From the NCBI GenBank assembly GCA_025201365.1, contig JAIXMF010000012.1:558001-622000 (forward strand): a DNA stretch of 64,000 bases, in the 5' to 3' direction. Of the stretch, positions 43,831 through 54,900 are shown piece after piece. A program made the translations under genes and the position numbers. The DNA is from Syncephalis plumigaleata (Eukaryota > Zoopagomycota > Zoopagomycetes > Zoopagales > Piptocephalidaceae). Position 1 is the stretch's first letter, and each line of letters starts with the position of its first letter. The notes beneath the pieces are model-generated. The model saw nothing but the letters and a program-made list of their open reading frames with translations, searched no databases and had not been told where the DNA came from.

Positions 43831-46764
43831 ATGCTTATTTCAACCAAGCTTTCCGCCTCGGCTATCGCCCTCGTGCTTATCGTGGCAAGTGAGACCGTAC
43901 AAGCGGCTTTTCGCATGCCATTTAATCCACTCAAGCAAGCTCACTCGAAGACTCACTCTTCCGTCAGTAGACGTGACACACATTCCGTGCTAAACAAACT
44001 TGCCGCTCGTGCTGATACTACCTCGTCCAGTACCGCACCAGGTCCAGGCTACCTACCCTCCTCCTATATTATCGAATTTAATGCTACACCGGGAACTAGT
44101 CAAGCTTCCACGCAGCAATCGAATTTCATTGCCTATGCCAAACAAAAGCTAAACATTGAAGTTCGCAAGACGTACAATGTCATACTCAATGCCGTTGCCA
44201 TCAACATCCTTGATAATGGTCAATGGGGCCTAAACTCGGTCACCAACTTTGACGGTATCACCAATGTTACCCCGATAGACGGTGGTGATCAGCATGCACC
44301 GATTGTACATGCCACCGGTGCCGAGGCCACCGCTCTTCGCCGTCGTCAAAGTATCGAGCTCACCCCCGATCCCAATGCCGGCAAGGGTGTCAAGGTCGGT
44401 GTCATTGATTCCGGCATTGACTATCAGCATCCAGCGCTTGGTGGATGTTTCGGTGCCGGTTGTAAGGTTGCCTATGGCTACGACTTTGTCGGTGATGCCT
44501 ACACCGGTGCTGCCTGGCCAGCAGCAGGATGGAACCCGGTCCCCGATTCGGACCCGCTTGACACTTGTAATGGACACGGCACTCACGTCGCCGGTCTCAT
44601 TGCCGCCAACTCTGATGAAGTGATGGGAACAGCACCGTCTGCCACGCTTGGTGCCTATCGTGTATTTGGATGCAGTGGCGTAGTGGGCATGGATGTCCTG
44701 ATCAGTGCCATGGAACGTGCCGCCACCGATCAGATGGACGTGATCAGTATCTCCATTGGTACAGGCAAATTCTACGTGGACTATCCCGATGCGCGTGCCG
44801 CTCAGAATCTAATCGGTATCGGTATTACCGTGGTGGCATCGGCCGGTAACGACGGGTTGAACGGATTGAACAGTATATCTAGTCCGGGTCTAGCTCCAGA
44901 TGTTATCTCTGTCGGTTCCATGGGCCGACCCAAGTTGAGCTCGTTCTCCCTCACACTTAATGACGACGATGACGCGCTAGTCTATTACTTGACAGCGAAT
45001 CAAACTGTTGTACCGACCTCAACGTTCAAGACCATCAAGCGTGTCAATAGCAACAATGCCGATGGATGCAAGCCATTCGACATGGGCTACAGTGGCAAGC
45101 TTGTCGTGTTGAATCGTGGCGGTTGTGAATTCGAGGTGAAGGCCATGAATGCCCAGAATGTGCGAGCTCTCGGTATTATCGTTGTCAATGATAGCGATGA
45201 ATTGTTCTTCCCTGTGGTCAACTCCACCGTAAATATCCATGTTCTTGTCGTTGGCCGCACTGATGGGCAAAAGTTGTACGAGCTATTGCCCACCATCAAC
45301 GATTCAACCACCATTAAATGGAATAAGACTCCAACGAAATATAGCGCGCAGTACAACACTTACCAATGGTCGCATTTCAGCTCGAATGGTCCCACCGATA
45401 ATATCAGCAATATCAAACCTGATCTTACATCATTCGGTGAGACCGTGTATAGCACGTTCTTGACTAAACTCGGTTCGTTTGCATTGCTAAGCGGTACGAG
45501 TATGGCGACACCACAAGTGGCAGGTCTTGCCGCGGCAACCATTCAACGACTTGGCTCGACAGTGTCAAAGACCGAACGACCAATAGCAGTTCGTCGATTA
45601 CTCATGCAAACGGCTATTGCGCAAACATCGCCGGAACTCGAGGAGATGACCACGAACAAGAACACGTACACTACACCTATTGTGTCTGGCGGCACGGGTA
45701 TTGCTCGTCGACTCACCTCATCCGATAAGAACTGGGGACTACATCCATTGGCAGTAGGATTCCGCGGTACCGATGAAGGCGGTTCCACCGCTGCTTACTC
45801 CTTCAAGGTAACACTTACCGGTGATCTACCACCTGGCACCGTTACCTTCCGACACGTACCAGGCTGGGCCGCATCAAGCTGGGAGAATCGCAAACGTGAT
45901 TACTACATCTTCGACGGTGCACTCAGTACATTCAAGGCAAACCCGAGCAAGATCACCATTAGTTCCACCACCAGTAATCCTAATGTTAACAAGCTGCGCT
46001 CCGAGTCAACCACTATCACCATCTATCCGCCGTATGAGGCCAACGCCACTTACTACATGATTTTCAATGGTCTTGTAGAGGCTGTTCACAAAGATGCCTC
46101 CACCGGTGTCGAGACAATTCGTCATATTCCCTATCAGACGACTCGTGGTGCTCAGCGTGTACTTGGCCCATTGCGTCGTGACGACAACTACCCTAGACTT
46201 GACTATGTCACCACTAAGGGTGAAGTGCTCACCAGTACAAGCGCAACCCGTGTGGTGACCGCAGCCGGTGATTACGTGGCTGTGCGTCTTCGTTTGGATA
46301 CACCATCGCCATGGTCCCTTATTGCGGTGGAAGACACGAATGGCAACATTCTTGGTATGGCTTATGATGCCATGGGTGGACCTATGGATGCCACCAAGGA
46401 AGATCCTAATGATGATATGTGGTGCTACTGGAATGGTCTAATCCAACCGATGCCCGTATTCAACCAACCGGAATCCAGCATCTCTGCAGTGCCAGATGGT
46501 CAGTACCGATTGCGCTTGTTCACCTATCGTCCATTCTCACCGGAGAATTCATTAAACACTCGATCATCCTATGATACATGGCTTTCACCAGTGGTGACCG
46601 TAACAGGCATTGCTGCGCAATTTACAAAGGAATCTCAAGGTCAGCAACTGTCTGCCGGTGATGGTGGCAAGGTGTCCTCAGTGATGGCTAAGGTTGCAAG
46701 CACTGGTAAAGATCAGTCGTTGGTGAGCGGAACCATGCAATTGATGTACAAGTTCTCCAAGTAA
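43831..46764 (+). CDS. Secreted subtilisin-like serine protease (S8) with inserted PA domain
   Basis: A single-exon frame of 977 residues. Residues 1-25 form a signal peptide ending in a VQA-like cleavage site. A propeptide of the I9 type follows (YLPSSYIIEFNATPGT...). The catalytic triad is Asp193 (GVIDSGIDYQHP), His249 (NGHGTHVAG) and Ser557 (SGTSMATPQVAG), with the oxyanion Asn340 (ASAGNDG). A PA insert spans roughly residues 390-500. The C-terminal third resembles the Fn3-like domain of minor extracellular proteases. No membrane anchor is seen. Family members are extracellular and degrade host or substrate proteins. Codon use is strongly biased towards C-ending codons, as in highly expressed genes. 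Absence of introns is unusual in this window. Confidence 0.93.
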   Translation: MLISTKLSASAIALVLIVASETVQAAFRMPFNPLKQAHSKTHSSVSRRDTHSVLNKLAARADTTSSSTAPGPGYLPSSYIIEFNATPGTSQASTQQSNFIAYAKQKLNIEVRKTYNVILNAVAINILDNGQWGLNSVTNFDGITNVTPIDGGDQHAPIVHATGAEATALRRRQSIELTPDPNAGKGVKVGVIDSGIDYQHPALGGCFGAGCKVAYGYDFVGDAYTGAAWPAAGWNPVPDSDPLDTCNGHGTHVAGLIAANSDEVMGTAPSATLGAYRVFGCSGVVGMDVLISAMERAATDQMDVISISIGTGKFYVDYPDARAAQNLIGIGITVVASAGNDGLNGLNSISSPGLAPDVISVGSMGRPKLSSFSLTLNDDDDALVYYLTANQTVVPTSTFKTIKRVNSNNADGCKPFDMGYSGKLVVLNRGGCEFEVKAMNAQNVRALGIIVVNDSDELFFPVVNSTVNIHVLVVGRTDGQKLYELLPTINDSTTIKWNKTPTKYSAQYNTYQWSHFSSNGPTDNISNIKPDLTSFGETVYSTFLTKLGSFALLSGTSMATPQVAGLAAATIQRLGSTVSKTERPIAVRRLLMQTAIAQTSPELEEMTTNKNTYTTPIVSGGTGIARRLTSSDKNWGLHPLAVGFRGTDEGGSTAAYSFKVTLTGDLPPGTVTFRHVPGWAASSWENRKRDYYIFDGALSTFKANPSKITISSTTSNPNVNKLRSESTTITIYPPYEANATYYMIFNGLVEAVHKDASTGVETIRHIPYQTTRGAQRVLGPLRRDDNYPRLDYVTTKGEVLTSTSATRVVTAAGDYVAVRLRLDTPSPWSLIAVEDTNGNILGMAYDAMGGPMDATKEDPNDDMWCYWNGLIQPMPVFNQPESSISAVPDGQYRLRLFTYRPFSPENSLNTRSSYDTWLSPVVTVTGIAAQFTKESQGQQLSAGDGGKVSSVMAKVASTGKDQSLVSGTMQLMYKFSK

Positions 46765-46778
46765 TCGGAGAAATTGTT

Positions 46779-46784
46779 AATAAA
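46779..46784 (+). terminator. Likely polyadenylation signal of the subtilase gene
   Basis: AATAAA 15 bases after the stop codon. Confidence 0.4.
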
Positions 46785-46998
46785 TCCATCACTTCTTTAC
46801 ATACACATACATACATACATACATGATAAAAGCATTTGTCTTTATTTTCATAGACACGTACACATACAATCAATGCAAAATAGTCCTTATAATTATAGCA
46901 TGTTTAATCGCGTTCTAACATGTCACTTTGCTCGGTAAGTTGTATAAGAGTATATAGGATACATATTCAGAACTAGTCTTTCTTAGGCAAGCTCGCGT

Positions 46999-48364
46999 CT
47001 ATGCTGCGTATGCTGGATTATAGCGATTTAACTGTAAAAATGTCTCGGGCGGATATCTTGCCTTGGGATTAATGATCAAGAGGCGGCTTAGTAGTATGGT
47101 CAAGTAGTGTGGAATAAATTCATTATTTCTTGGACCTCTAGTAGCAGGAGAAATGGGAAGTTTGCCGCTTTGATAGTCTCTGAGCAGTTTAAATTTGTTC
47201 CGCTGGTAGTCTGACGTGTATCTTCCTTGGAGAGCCTCGAAAACAGTCCAGCCAGTTAGGAGATGATAGAAGATTGCACCGACTGCCCAAGTATCCGCTG
47301 TGAGTAGATTGTAATTCGAGAATGACAAAATCTCGGGTGCTACATAATTGAACGTTAGGCCTCTAACCTTTCCTTCGGGTGCATCAGTTTTCGTAGCATC
47401 AAATGTAAGGCTTCTATCGAAATCGATAAGTTTAAGTATCGGGTTGTTACTTTCATCCAGCGAAATGACAACATCTACGATAATTATAATAATGGTAATA
47501 AAGAGAAGAAGACAACAATGTTGAGTGGTTTTCCTCCTTTTGTCAACAATGACAATTGCACTACTTACCCGTAGGCTTAAGATCGTTATAAGCTATACCT
47601 GCCTTGTGAAGATATTGAAGAGCTACACGCAAAGTATAGTATTAGTCGTGTTCAACATGAATCGTTGCATTTTCCTTCTTCTCTACCTTCAAGTAGCTGA
47701 TAAATTAATTTGTAAATAATCGGATAGCGTCGAGTGGTCAAGTGTTCGAGATATGTATCTAATGTTTGCTTGCCAGCATACTCCGTAATGATACATTGAC
47801 CTGGCGTGAATGAAAGGCTTTTGGGCCATTTCGTCGTAATGAACTTTTTGACAAATGATGAAACCTTATACGGCAGGCCCATTGTAAATGAGTGAACCAG
47901 CTTGACAAAGTATTGTGAGCCTTTTACATTTGGATTTTCCGATCTAAACTTGACTATACTCTAGAATAGACGTTAGACATACTACGGGGATAAGCAAGGA
48001 ACCACTTACTTCATACGCCGTTTTCTCCTTTTTTATGCTATTCGAGGCATACGAGCACTTGACGAACGCCTCGTCACCATTATAGTGCGCGTAGCCCATG
48101 ACGGAGTAATCGCCATAGCCGATGGTTTTCTTGACGGTAAGACCTTTCGCGAGTGCATCCGGCTTGTCAACGGGTAAAGTAATCAGTTTCCATTTATCAC
48201 TGTTCGCTATTATGAATCAGTTAGAGCCGATATCAATCGTAGGCTATATGGTACTAACGTTTTGCTGGTCGGAAATGCTTAGGAGATGCCAATACTTGAT
48301 GAACACACGCAGCGAGTACTAAAACGTGGATGATACCCGCCACGGTAAATGTGGTGAATCGCAT
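46999..48364 (-). CDS. Protein-kinase-fold protein with a signal peptide
   Basis: Five exons on the minus strand: 48259-48364, 48010-48206, 47687-47960, 47569-47622 and 46999-47474, about 368 residues. It starts MRFTTFTVAGIIHVLVLAACVHQVLA, a clear signal peptide without a later membrane segment. The kinase fold follows: GYGDYSVMGYAHYNGDEAFVKCSYA (glycine loop, lysine), ITEYAGKQTLDTYLEHL (hinge and helix D), AGIAYNDLKP (catalytic loop with YND for HRD), KLIDFDRS (DFD for DFG), NYVAPE, and DTWAVGAIFYHLLTGWTVFE. The lysine and both aspartates are kept, but the DLKPxN asparagine is not obvious. It may be an active atypical kinase or a pseudokinase in the secretory pathway or outside the cell. It sits tail to tail with the secreted subtilase. 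Confidence 0.83.
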
Positions 48365-49165
48365 CGCGATGCTATTTGATCACGATGAAAAGAAATCAAT
48401 AATCAATCAGGAAGGATTTAACGTAAAGTAGTAAAAGAATCGACCTATGTTTCTCAATGAAAATACGATATAGACCACAGACAAATAGGAGGGAAGAGAT
48501 GTATAAGCGAGATAAGCGAGCAAGAAGAGGCAAGGCAACAACTTGTACAGGTTGTGATCCTTCTTTTGTCGTCAAATAGTGGGGTTTTCTTATTATATTC
48601 TCGAGTGATCGCCTTTTCTTGAGTTGTTTTTTTTCGTTTGATGTAAATGGCGAATAAAAAGAACCCCAAATGCCTCCGTAAATGGAATGTTCATGCTCCA
48701 CTACATATATATATATGGCATTTTTCTACTTATAGGCACAAGGAGAACACGAGTAACGTGCCAGCATGTGTTGTCCGTGACTTTTTTATTGAAGTGGAGG
48801 TACAACTGATTTCATTGTTAAATCAAGGTGGAGAACAATGATCCAGAATGGTTATTTTCCATGAATAAACTGAACAGGCGTATTTCACAAGTGATCTCCC
48901 TTTGTGGATTGTTTGTGTTCGTAAAACAACAAGAATCTACGACCTCTAGTTAGCTTTAGCCGAAATAGCAATTGCATCCATTGCTTGTAATCATCCTAAC
49001 CAGTACAAATAACAAGCAATGAACGATACTTTAATTGTAAATCTCGTGTATTTGTGTATTTATTAAGAGTACTAAACAAACACTGTACTATGCCATATAC
49101 GTGCGTGTATATATATATATGAATATCTAATGCTACAATAAAATGAAAATGAAAATGAGAATAAT
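48365..49165. other. Gene-free stretch
   Basis: No supported exon on either strand; the open frames are short and unlike known families. Confidence 0.5.
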
Positions 49166-50608
49166 TTACCATAGAATATCGTAAGCTGTCGTTTCATGGG
49201 AGATATCACTTTGACTAAAACTCATTATGGGACTGGCGTAGGGTGCATCGACCTTTTCAACGAACGTGTCGTATTGCTCCGACTCTGTCGAATAGATGTG
49301 CTCGATACTTAACTCCATCTCAGCAATGTATTCGGTCTTGTTGGATTCCATGCTTACTTGCGGTGCAGTCGATGTAAGACTATGCCACACGAGAGAAGGA
49401 TCATACCCTGTATGATTTAGCGTGGATGTAGTCGCTCGTTTACTCTGCGAGGTGCAATACGAATAATTCGGTCGAGCATGGGTGGTGACTAGATTGACGC
49501 CACTCTTTACGATCATGGTGTGTATCGCTCGTTTCACTTGTGAACGCGAGCTTTGGAATACATTAACGAAAATGGCCATCTCGAATGTTGGATAGACGAG
49601 TGCATGTGGTACAAGGATAAATACCATGTGTAGCCACGGTTTCTGTAGAAAGTATTCATTGCATATACCCTTGATTATCGTGTGTATACATGCTGTCGTG
49701 TAAATAACAATGATGGCGAGGAATATATTACGAAAACGATGTGCTGAATTCTTTTCTGCACTGTTACCATTATAATGATCGTTATTATAAGTATTATTAT
49801 TATTATTGTTGTTGTTGTTGTTGATATTATCATTGTTATTACGCTGTTGTTGTTGAGTAGTAGTACTGGGTCTATGCACGTGCACGTACATGATACGATA
49901 GAATCCATAACAGTAATAAATACTGGCAATTAAAATCATAAGTGTCGACACAGTCATCGAGATGAACATGATGGGATTCGCTATCCTTACCATACTCGTA
50001 CGTTTGTGCTCATGCGCCCAGTTAAGCCAAATACCAACGGCGAGGTAAAGAGTGAACATCTGCAGACAAACAATGACTGCCACCCAATGTAGAATTGTCG
50101 TGGACGGCAATCGAATGGTGTACTGCCTCCATTGTGCCGCTAGATCCTTGGCAAAGGTTGACACTGCCGGTTCCTTGGCACGAAGTGTGTTTTGCGCAAA
50201 GATACTCGGAATATGCGCGATAATACCGACAACGAAGAAAGTGGAAACAAGCGGCATTAGTATGGTGCCTAGAATGTTGATCACCGTACGAATGAGTCGG
50301 TACTCGGGCCAGTTGAATAGCGTGCAAGCGTACATGATCGCTCGTACGGTGTTCATCAACCATAGACCGATAAGTAGCGTATCGACTGGTTTCGGTAGCC
50401 AATAGCCGTCCACTCGTCGGAATAGGACGGTTAATAGGCCGTGCGACCATCGATATCCAGCAATGAGCCCGGCCACCGCACTGTTCAGACACGATATGGC
50501 AAGACAAGCCATGATGGCATAGTTGAGTCGACGATCGAATACACAATCGTAAATATCGATGGTTGGAAAGCATACTTCTTCCACATCATTTGTCGGTAAA
50601 TCGGACAT
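49166..50608 (-). CDS. Seven-transmembrane protein, receptor-like, family not recognised
   Basis: A single-exon frame of 480 residues from the ATG at 50,606-50,608; the upstream frame, to 50,698, is only a leucine run. Seven hydrophobic segments are visible: LNYAIMACLAISCLNSAVAGLIAG, VDTLLIGLWLMNTVRAIMYACTLF, VINILGTILMPLVSTFFVVGIIAHI, ILHWVAVIVCLQMFTLYLAVGIWL, PIMFISMTVSTLMILIASIYYCYGFY, IFLAIIVIYTTACIHTIIKGI and MVFILVPHALVYPTFEMAIFVNVF. An asparagine run lies in the third internal loop, between helices 5 and 6, and a serine- and threonine-rich tail of about 115 residues follows helix 7. That layout resembles a G-protein-coupled receptor, but no class signature such as DRY or NPxxY was found. 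Confidence 0.75.
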   Translation of the reverse strand: MSDLPTNDVEEVCFPTIDIYDCVFDRRLNYAIMACLAISCLNSAVAGLIAGYRWSHGLLTVLFRRVDGYWLPKPVDTLLIGLWLMNTVRAIMYACTLFNWPEYRLIRTVINILGTILMPLVSTFFVVGIIAHIPSIFAQNTLRAKEPAVSTFAKDLAAQWRQYTIRLPSTTILHWVAVIVCLQMFTLYLAVGIWLNWAHEHKRTSMVRIANPIMFISMTVSTLMILIASIYYCYGFYRIMYVHVHRPSTTTQQQQRNNNDNINNNNNNNNNNTYNNDHYNGNSAEKNSAHRFRNIFLAIIVIYTTACIHTIIKGICNEYFLQKPWLHMVFILVPHALVYPTFEMAIFVNVFQSSRSQVKRAIHTMIVKSGVNLVTTHARPNYSYCTSQSKRATTSTLNHTGYDPSLVWHSLTSTAPQVSMESNKTEYIAEMELSIEHIYSTESEQYDTFVEKVDAPYASPIMSFSQSDISHETTAYDILW

Positions 50609-51369
50609 ACTGTACAACGGCGACAGAAATAACAGTAGCAATAATAGTAGTAATTGTAATTGTAATAATAATAATTGTAATAATAATAACGCTGACACTT
50701 TCTATTCTATTAATATCAGTTGAGCAGCAGTAAATGTATCAAGTAAAAAGAGACGAGAAGAGACGAGATGAGAATAGGATTGGAAGACAAAGTAAATTGC
50801 TAATAGTAACGTAATAATCGGAACCACTTTGCATAAGAGGAGCAAGCATTACGTTTATTATTATAGATGTATCCATTAGCATTAGCATTAGCATCATTAT
50901 CCGTGAGATATGCTCCTGGCACGATGACGCTTTCATTCTTTCGTTTCTCTGTTTATCATCTCGCACCAACGACTGTAGCAACAAGATTACGTATTCGATT
51001 ATTCACCAATAGCGTGGACTGTTCGTTTCTACCTTCTGAATTATTATTAAGAATATGAATGGAAAAATAAGCCACACCACATCTGGCCTTCTCTGTCTGT
51101 TCTACTGCCTGTCTCAGTCAGCATGCACATACATGATGTCTACGTGTACACCTCTCCTGATATTAGTCGTTTAATATGCACGTTTTGACCCCTCAACCAT
51201 TGATGTGCACTATAAAAGTCCAACTCATGCATTGTTCTCCGTATTTGTTGATGTAGATGATAATGCAATAACCCCTTTTTCTCTACATGCTTACTGGAAA
51301 AAGCCTATAGATGTGCCTACAATTAATTGTTTACTATAGAAAGAAAGAGAGCGAGACTTGAATAATCAA

Positions 51370-51710
51370 TCAAGATGATTGTTTATCCTTTGTTGTTGTC
51401 TCACTGGTAGTAGCAGTAGTAGTAGTAGTAGTAGCTGCCGCACTGTTTGTTTGTTCGTTCTCTTGCGAATTCGACGCGTTCTTTTCAGTTTCTTGCAAAG
51501 GTAAATATGTAGGTGCCGGTCGAAGTTGATCAGCTCGTGTAATTGGCTGATTATTATTCATACTAAACTTATGTCTTAGTATATGTTGATTGCAATAGTA
51601 TAGCTATGTAATTACCGCTTAAGCTGTTCAAACGAAGGTTGCCATATGTAAACACCGGTGGTAACACCCGCGGTAATTGCCACAAGTAATGGAGCGTGTC
51701 GACGAAACAT
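51370..51710 (-). CDS. Small single-pass membrane protein, possibly mitochondrial
   Basis: Two exons, 51616-51710 and 51370-51562, separated by a 53-base intron, give 95 residues. It starts MFRRHAPLLVAITAGVTTGVYIWQPSFEQLKR: a short basic N terminus and one glycine-rich membrane helix ending in the YIWQPxFE pattern of small fungal inner-mitochondrial-membrane proteins. The rest is polar with a threonine run. I do not know the family name. It lies next to the 3' end of the separase gene, same strand. Confidence 0.6.
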
Positions 51711-51917
51711 AGCAATAGTTAAGAGAACAATAAGTAAAGATGGATAGTAATAATAATAATAAAAAGAAAAACAACAAATAGCATTCGCAAGACGTGGCAT
51801 ATTTATCAATTATTCACTTTTTACGTATTAACTACAGAATATGTATATGTATATAGTTGACTAAGATCACATAGATAATGTTCGCGAATAGTATATTAGT
51901 AATAAACAGTTATAATA

Positions 51918-54900
51918 CTAAGATGGCACAATCATTATGTGTGGCATGCCATATATCACAGGTGCAGCACCAACCAAGTAACGAAGTGTACATTCACTAC
52001 GTGACACGGCTACGGCAGCACCAAGATTATCATGTCCCGATGACGCCGCTAACTTGCTGGCATGACTTCTACTTCTATTCTTGCTACTATTAACACCGGT
52101 AGTATCTGATAGTAAACCCCATCGCTTCAATAATGCGATACTAAATCGATCCGTATCCTTATCGGTAACATCCCATAGATTGGCTACTACTGCTTGACTA
52201 GATCCATTCATATTAGTAATGCTAGTCTAGTTTGTATAAATGTCAATTAGGAATCGCTCACCTTCCTCCGATCAAATAGTGTAATGGTGTACCGGTTGGT
52301 TCGAATTCACCTTCTGGCGCTAAATAACCACTACTACATCCCATGAGTAGTGTAACAGCGCAGCAATCCAGTTTACGAATAGCGCTTCCTTTAATGTATT
52401 GCCCCGCACCACCATGACCGAAATATCTAGTAGTATTCGTCTAGTTAGTACGTGACATGTCAATGTTAACTGGTAATTAATAAACCTACAAAAATATATC
52501 ACTATTCGTAAGACTAGTCCATAATTCCTGCTCCATAGGAACACGTCCTGTAATGCCCTTCCATTTGTTTCTAATTTAGATTAGAGATTATCATCATCAT
52601 TATTCCTACAATGTTAGATTGTCATAAACATACTGTTTCATCAATGGTGCGAGTAACTTCTCCGTGTGTAGTAGATCGCCCGCTGGATTCAGTAGATATT
52701 GCGTTCGATTCGCGTTAACTAGGATTTCATTGGAGGCACCCGTATTATCGCGTATCATTATGTTGTCACGCCATATGGTCCAGGTGGGTAGTCTAGACAC
52801 CGATTGTCCCTCCAGTATCGGCATACTCTCCCAGGGGAACATGTGCGTCGATTTATCAAGTATCAATACAGTGTTAGGCAACACTTTGGACACAGCAGTT
52901 GTTGCTAGCGTCGACTGGTAAAGCTGTTGCCATTCCGATATCATACACTTCATCTCGACCAGTAGCTGATATGCAACGAGCAAATAAAAGCAATATTAGT
53001 AAACATCCGTGTAGTAACAAAGTATCAACATTCACACCACTCACCTTATCGAATTCTATTTCATCAAATGGTACCGGTACACCTTGATACATGAGCGTGT
53101 CCAACAAATAGTACATGATATCCTCGACATCGTTGGTTAACTGCTGGTCAGCCTCGTCTACCTCTTCAGGTGTCGTCGCTTGTCTTAATCCAGTGCCCGC
53201 GTAGATGAGTATGTCGCAGAATGTAGGATGAATTTCTAATCGTGACACTCGACGTCGTCCCATGGTTGACACGGTACGATCAAGTAAATCGGATAATCGT
53301 CGACTAAATTCCATTCGATGCTCATTCCACGTGGCATTGCCCACTAATAAATGCGGTGCACGTAAAAGTCCCTATTCAGTCACATTGGAATGTGATACAC
53401 TTTAGTTATCAGCATTCATTCAATTATTCGTAAGCATTTACCTTGAATCCACACCACCAGTCACATTCCAATTGATCGAGTAGACTGGCCAGTCGTTTGT
53501 CTAACGCGTGTCGTGTATCCCACCACATCGCCTTTTCCTTGCGTGACAACTCGACAGATGCACTACTGTCGGCGGTCTCGTTCCTATTGCCACCTTCATT
53601 TTGTGGTCGACATACCCGCATGGATGCATTACTTTCCTCGAGTATATCTGTAAACATACGATTGGCCTCATCATAGGATAACGTCTTGATCTCCCCGTTG
53701 ATGTCTCGTGATGATTTACGCGTTAATGGTAAGCGTATAACAGATGGTTCAATGCCACTACGCGGTGATCCATAACGGCCGACGTATAGCGCTTTAGCTT
53801 CTTCGTGTACAGACACACTGCATATAACTACATGATCAGGTAGCTGATTTACAAAACTGTTCAGCCAGTCATTCACTTGTAGCTTTGACTCGTGTTCATA
53901 CAACCGATAACGATCGAGGCATTTCCGATGTACATCATCAGTTGACTGTTGCCATGATGGTTCATCAAGTGTCGGCCATACTAGTCGACGATGCTGGCTG
54001 GATTGTGTCGTCTCCGAGTTATGACTCGTTTTAAGCATGGTGTTCTCTAATTGTTCTTTCAATTGTGCACCAATCTCACGTCTTAGCGTGATGTTTTTAG
54101 CCATTTCTATATAATCTGCATTAGTTCACATTACAAAGTAGTTATCATTCCACTTACCGAGATAGAATAATGCCGACCATATATACTGTTGCTGTTTGGA
54201 CGTATCACCATCTACTGACATGGTAGAATAGGAGGACATGATCTGGATTTGAGCTAATGTATGACATATCTCGCGTAATAATGCCGGAGAAAGCGTGTAG
54301 TATCCCGTGTCGTAGGCTTGCTTTAATGATTCCTCCAACTTCATTAGAGTATGCGAGAAATGAACCTGAGAGTCACGTCGTGCATTTGCTCTTCTGCTCG
54401 ACGATGTCTTGACACTCATCATCTGACCTAATCCCATGCCAAGTACTAGTTTTACGGGTAACCTGTTAGCTTATGTGTGTATACCATTCTCTCACTGTAG
54501 AACGAATTGAATGCCACTTACTTGAATCGTGTAATCTACCAAACATACTATTATCGGACACGGTCATCATTAGTTCGTGTAATATGGATTTCGCATGCCA
54601 TAGCGTGTATTCAGGCTAATCGACAATACTCGTTAGTATAAAGCAATCACAAGAAATGCAGGCATCATTAACTCGTACCATTAGATAGGCAAGGTAGCTG
54701 AACTGAAACATAATCGAGATGCTGATAATCACCATCTTGACTGGATGTCCAACCTAATTATCATGTATGAGTACGTGTACATTAGATAACAAGAATGGCA
54801 CAAACAGTCATGAGACTTACCGCATAAGAATAGTGCTCGTTCCATGGTAGGTTGTAATAGCTCACCATCTATGTTCATTCATTCATTAGGTATATCTATC

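Noticed and set aside
50867-51058. Plus-strand frame of 63 codons
   Set aside because: No recognised family; the leading part derives from an ATTAGC repeat, and nothing else supports it.
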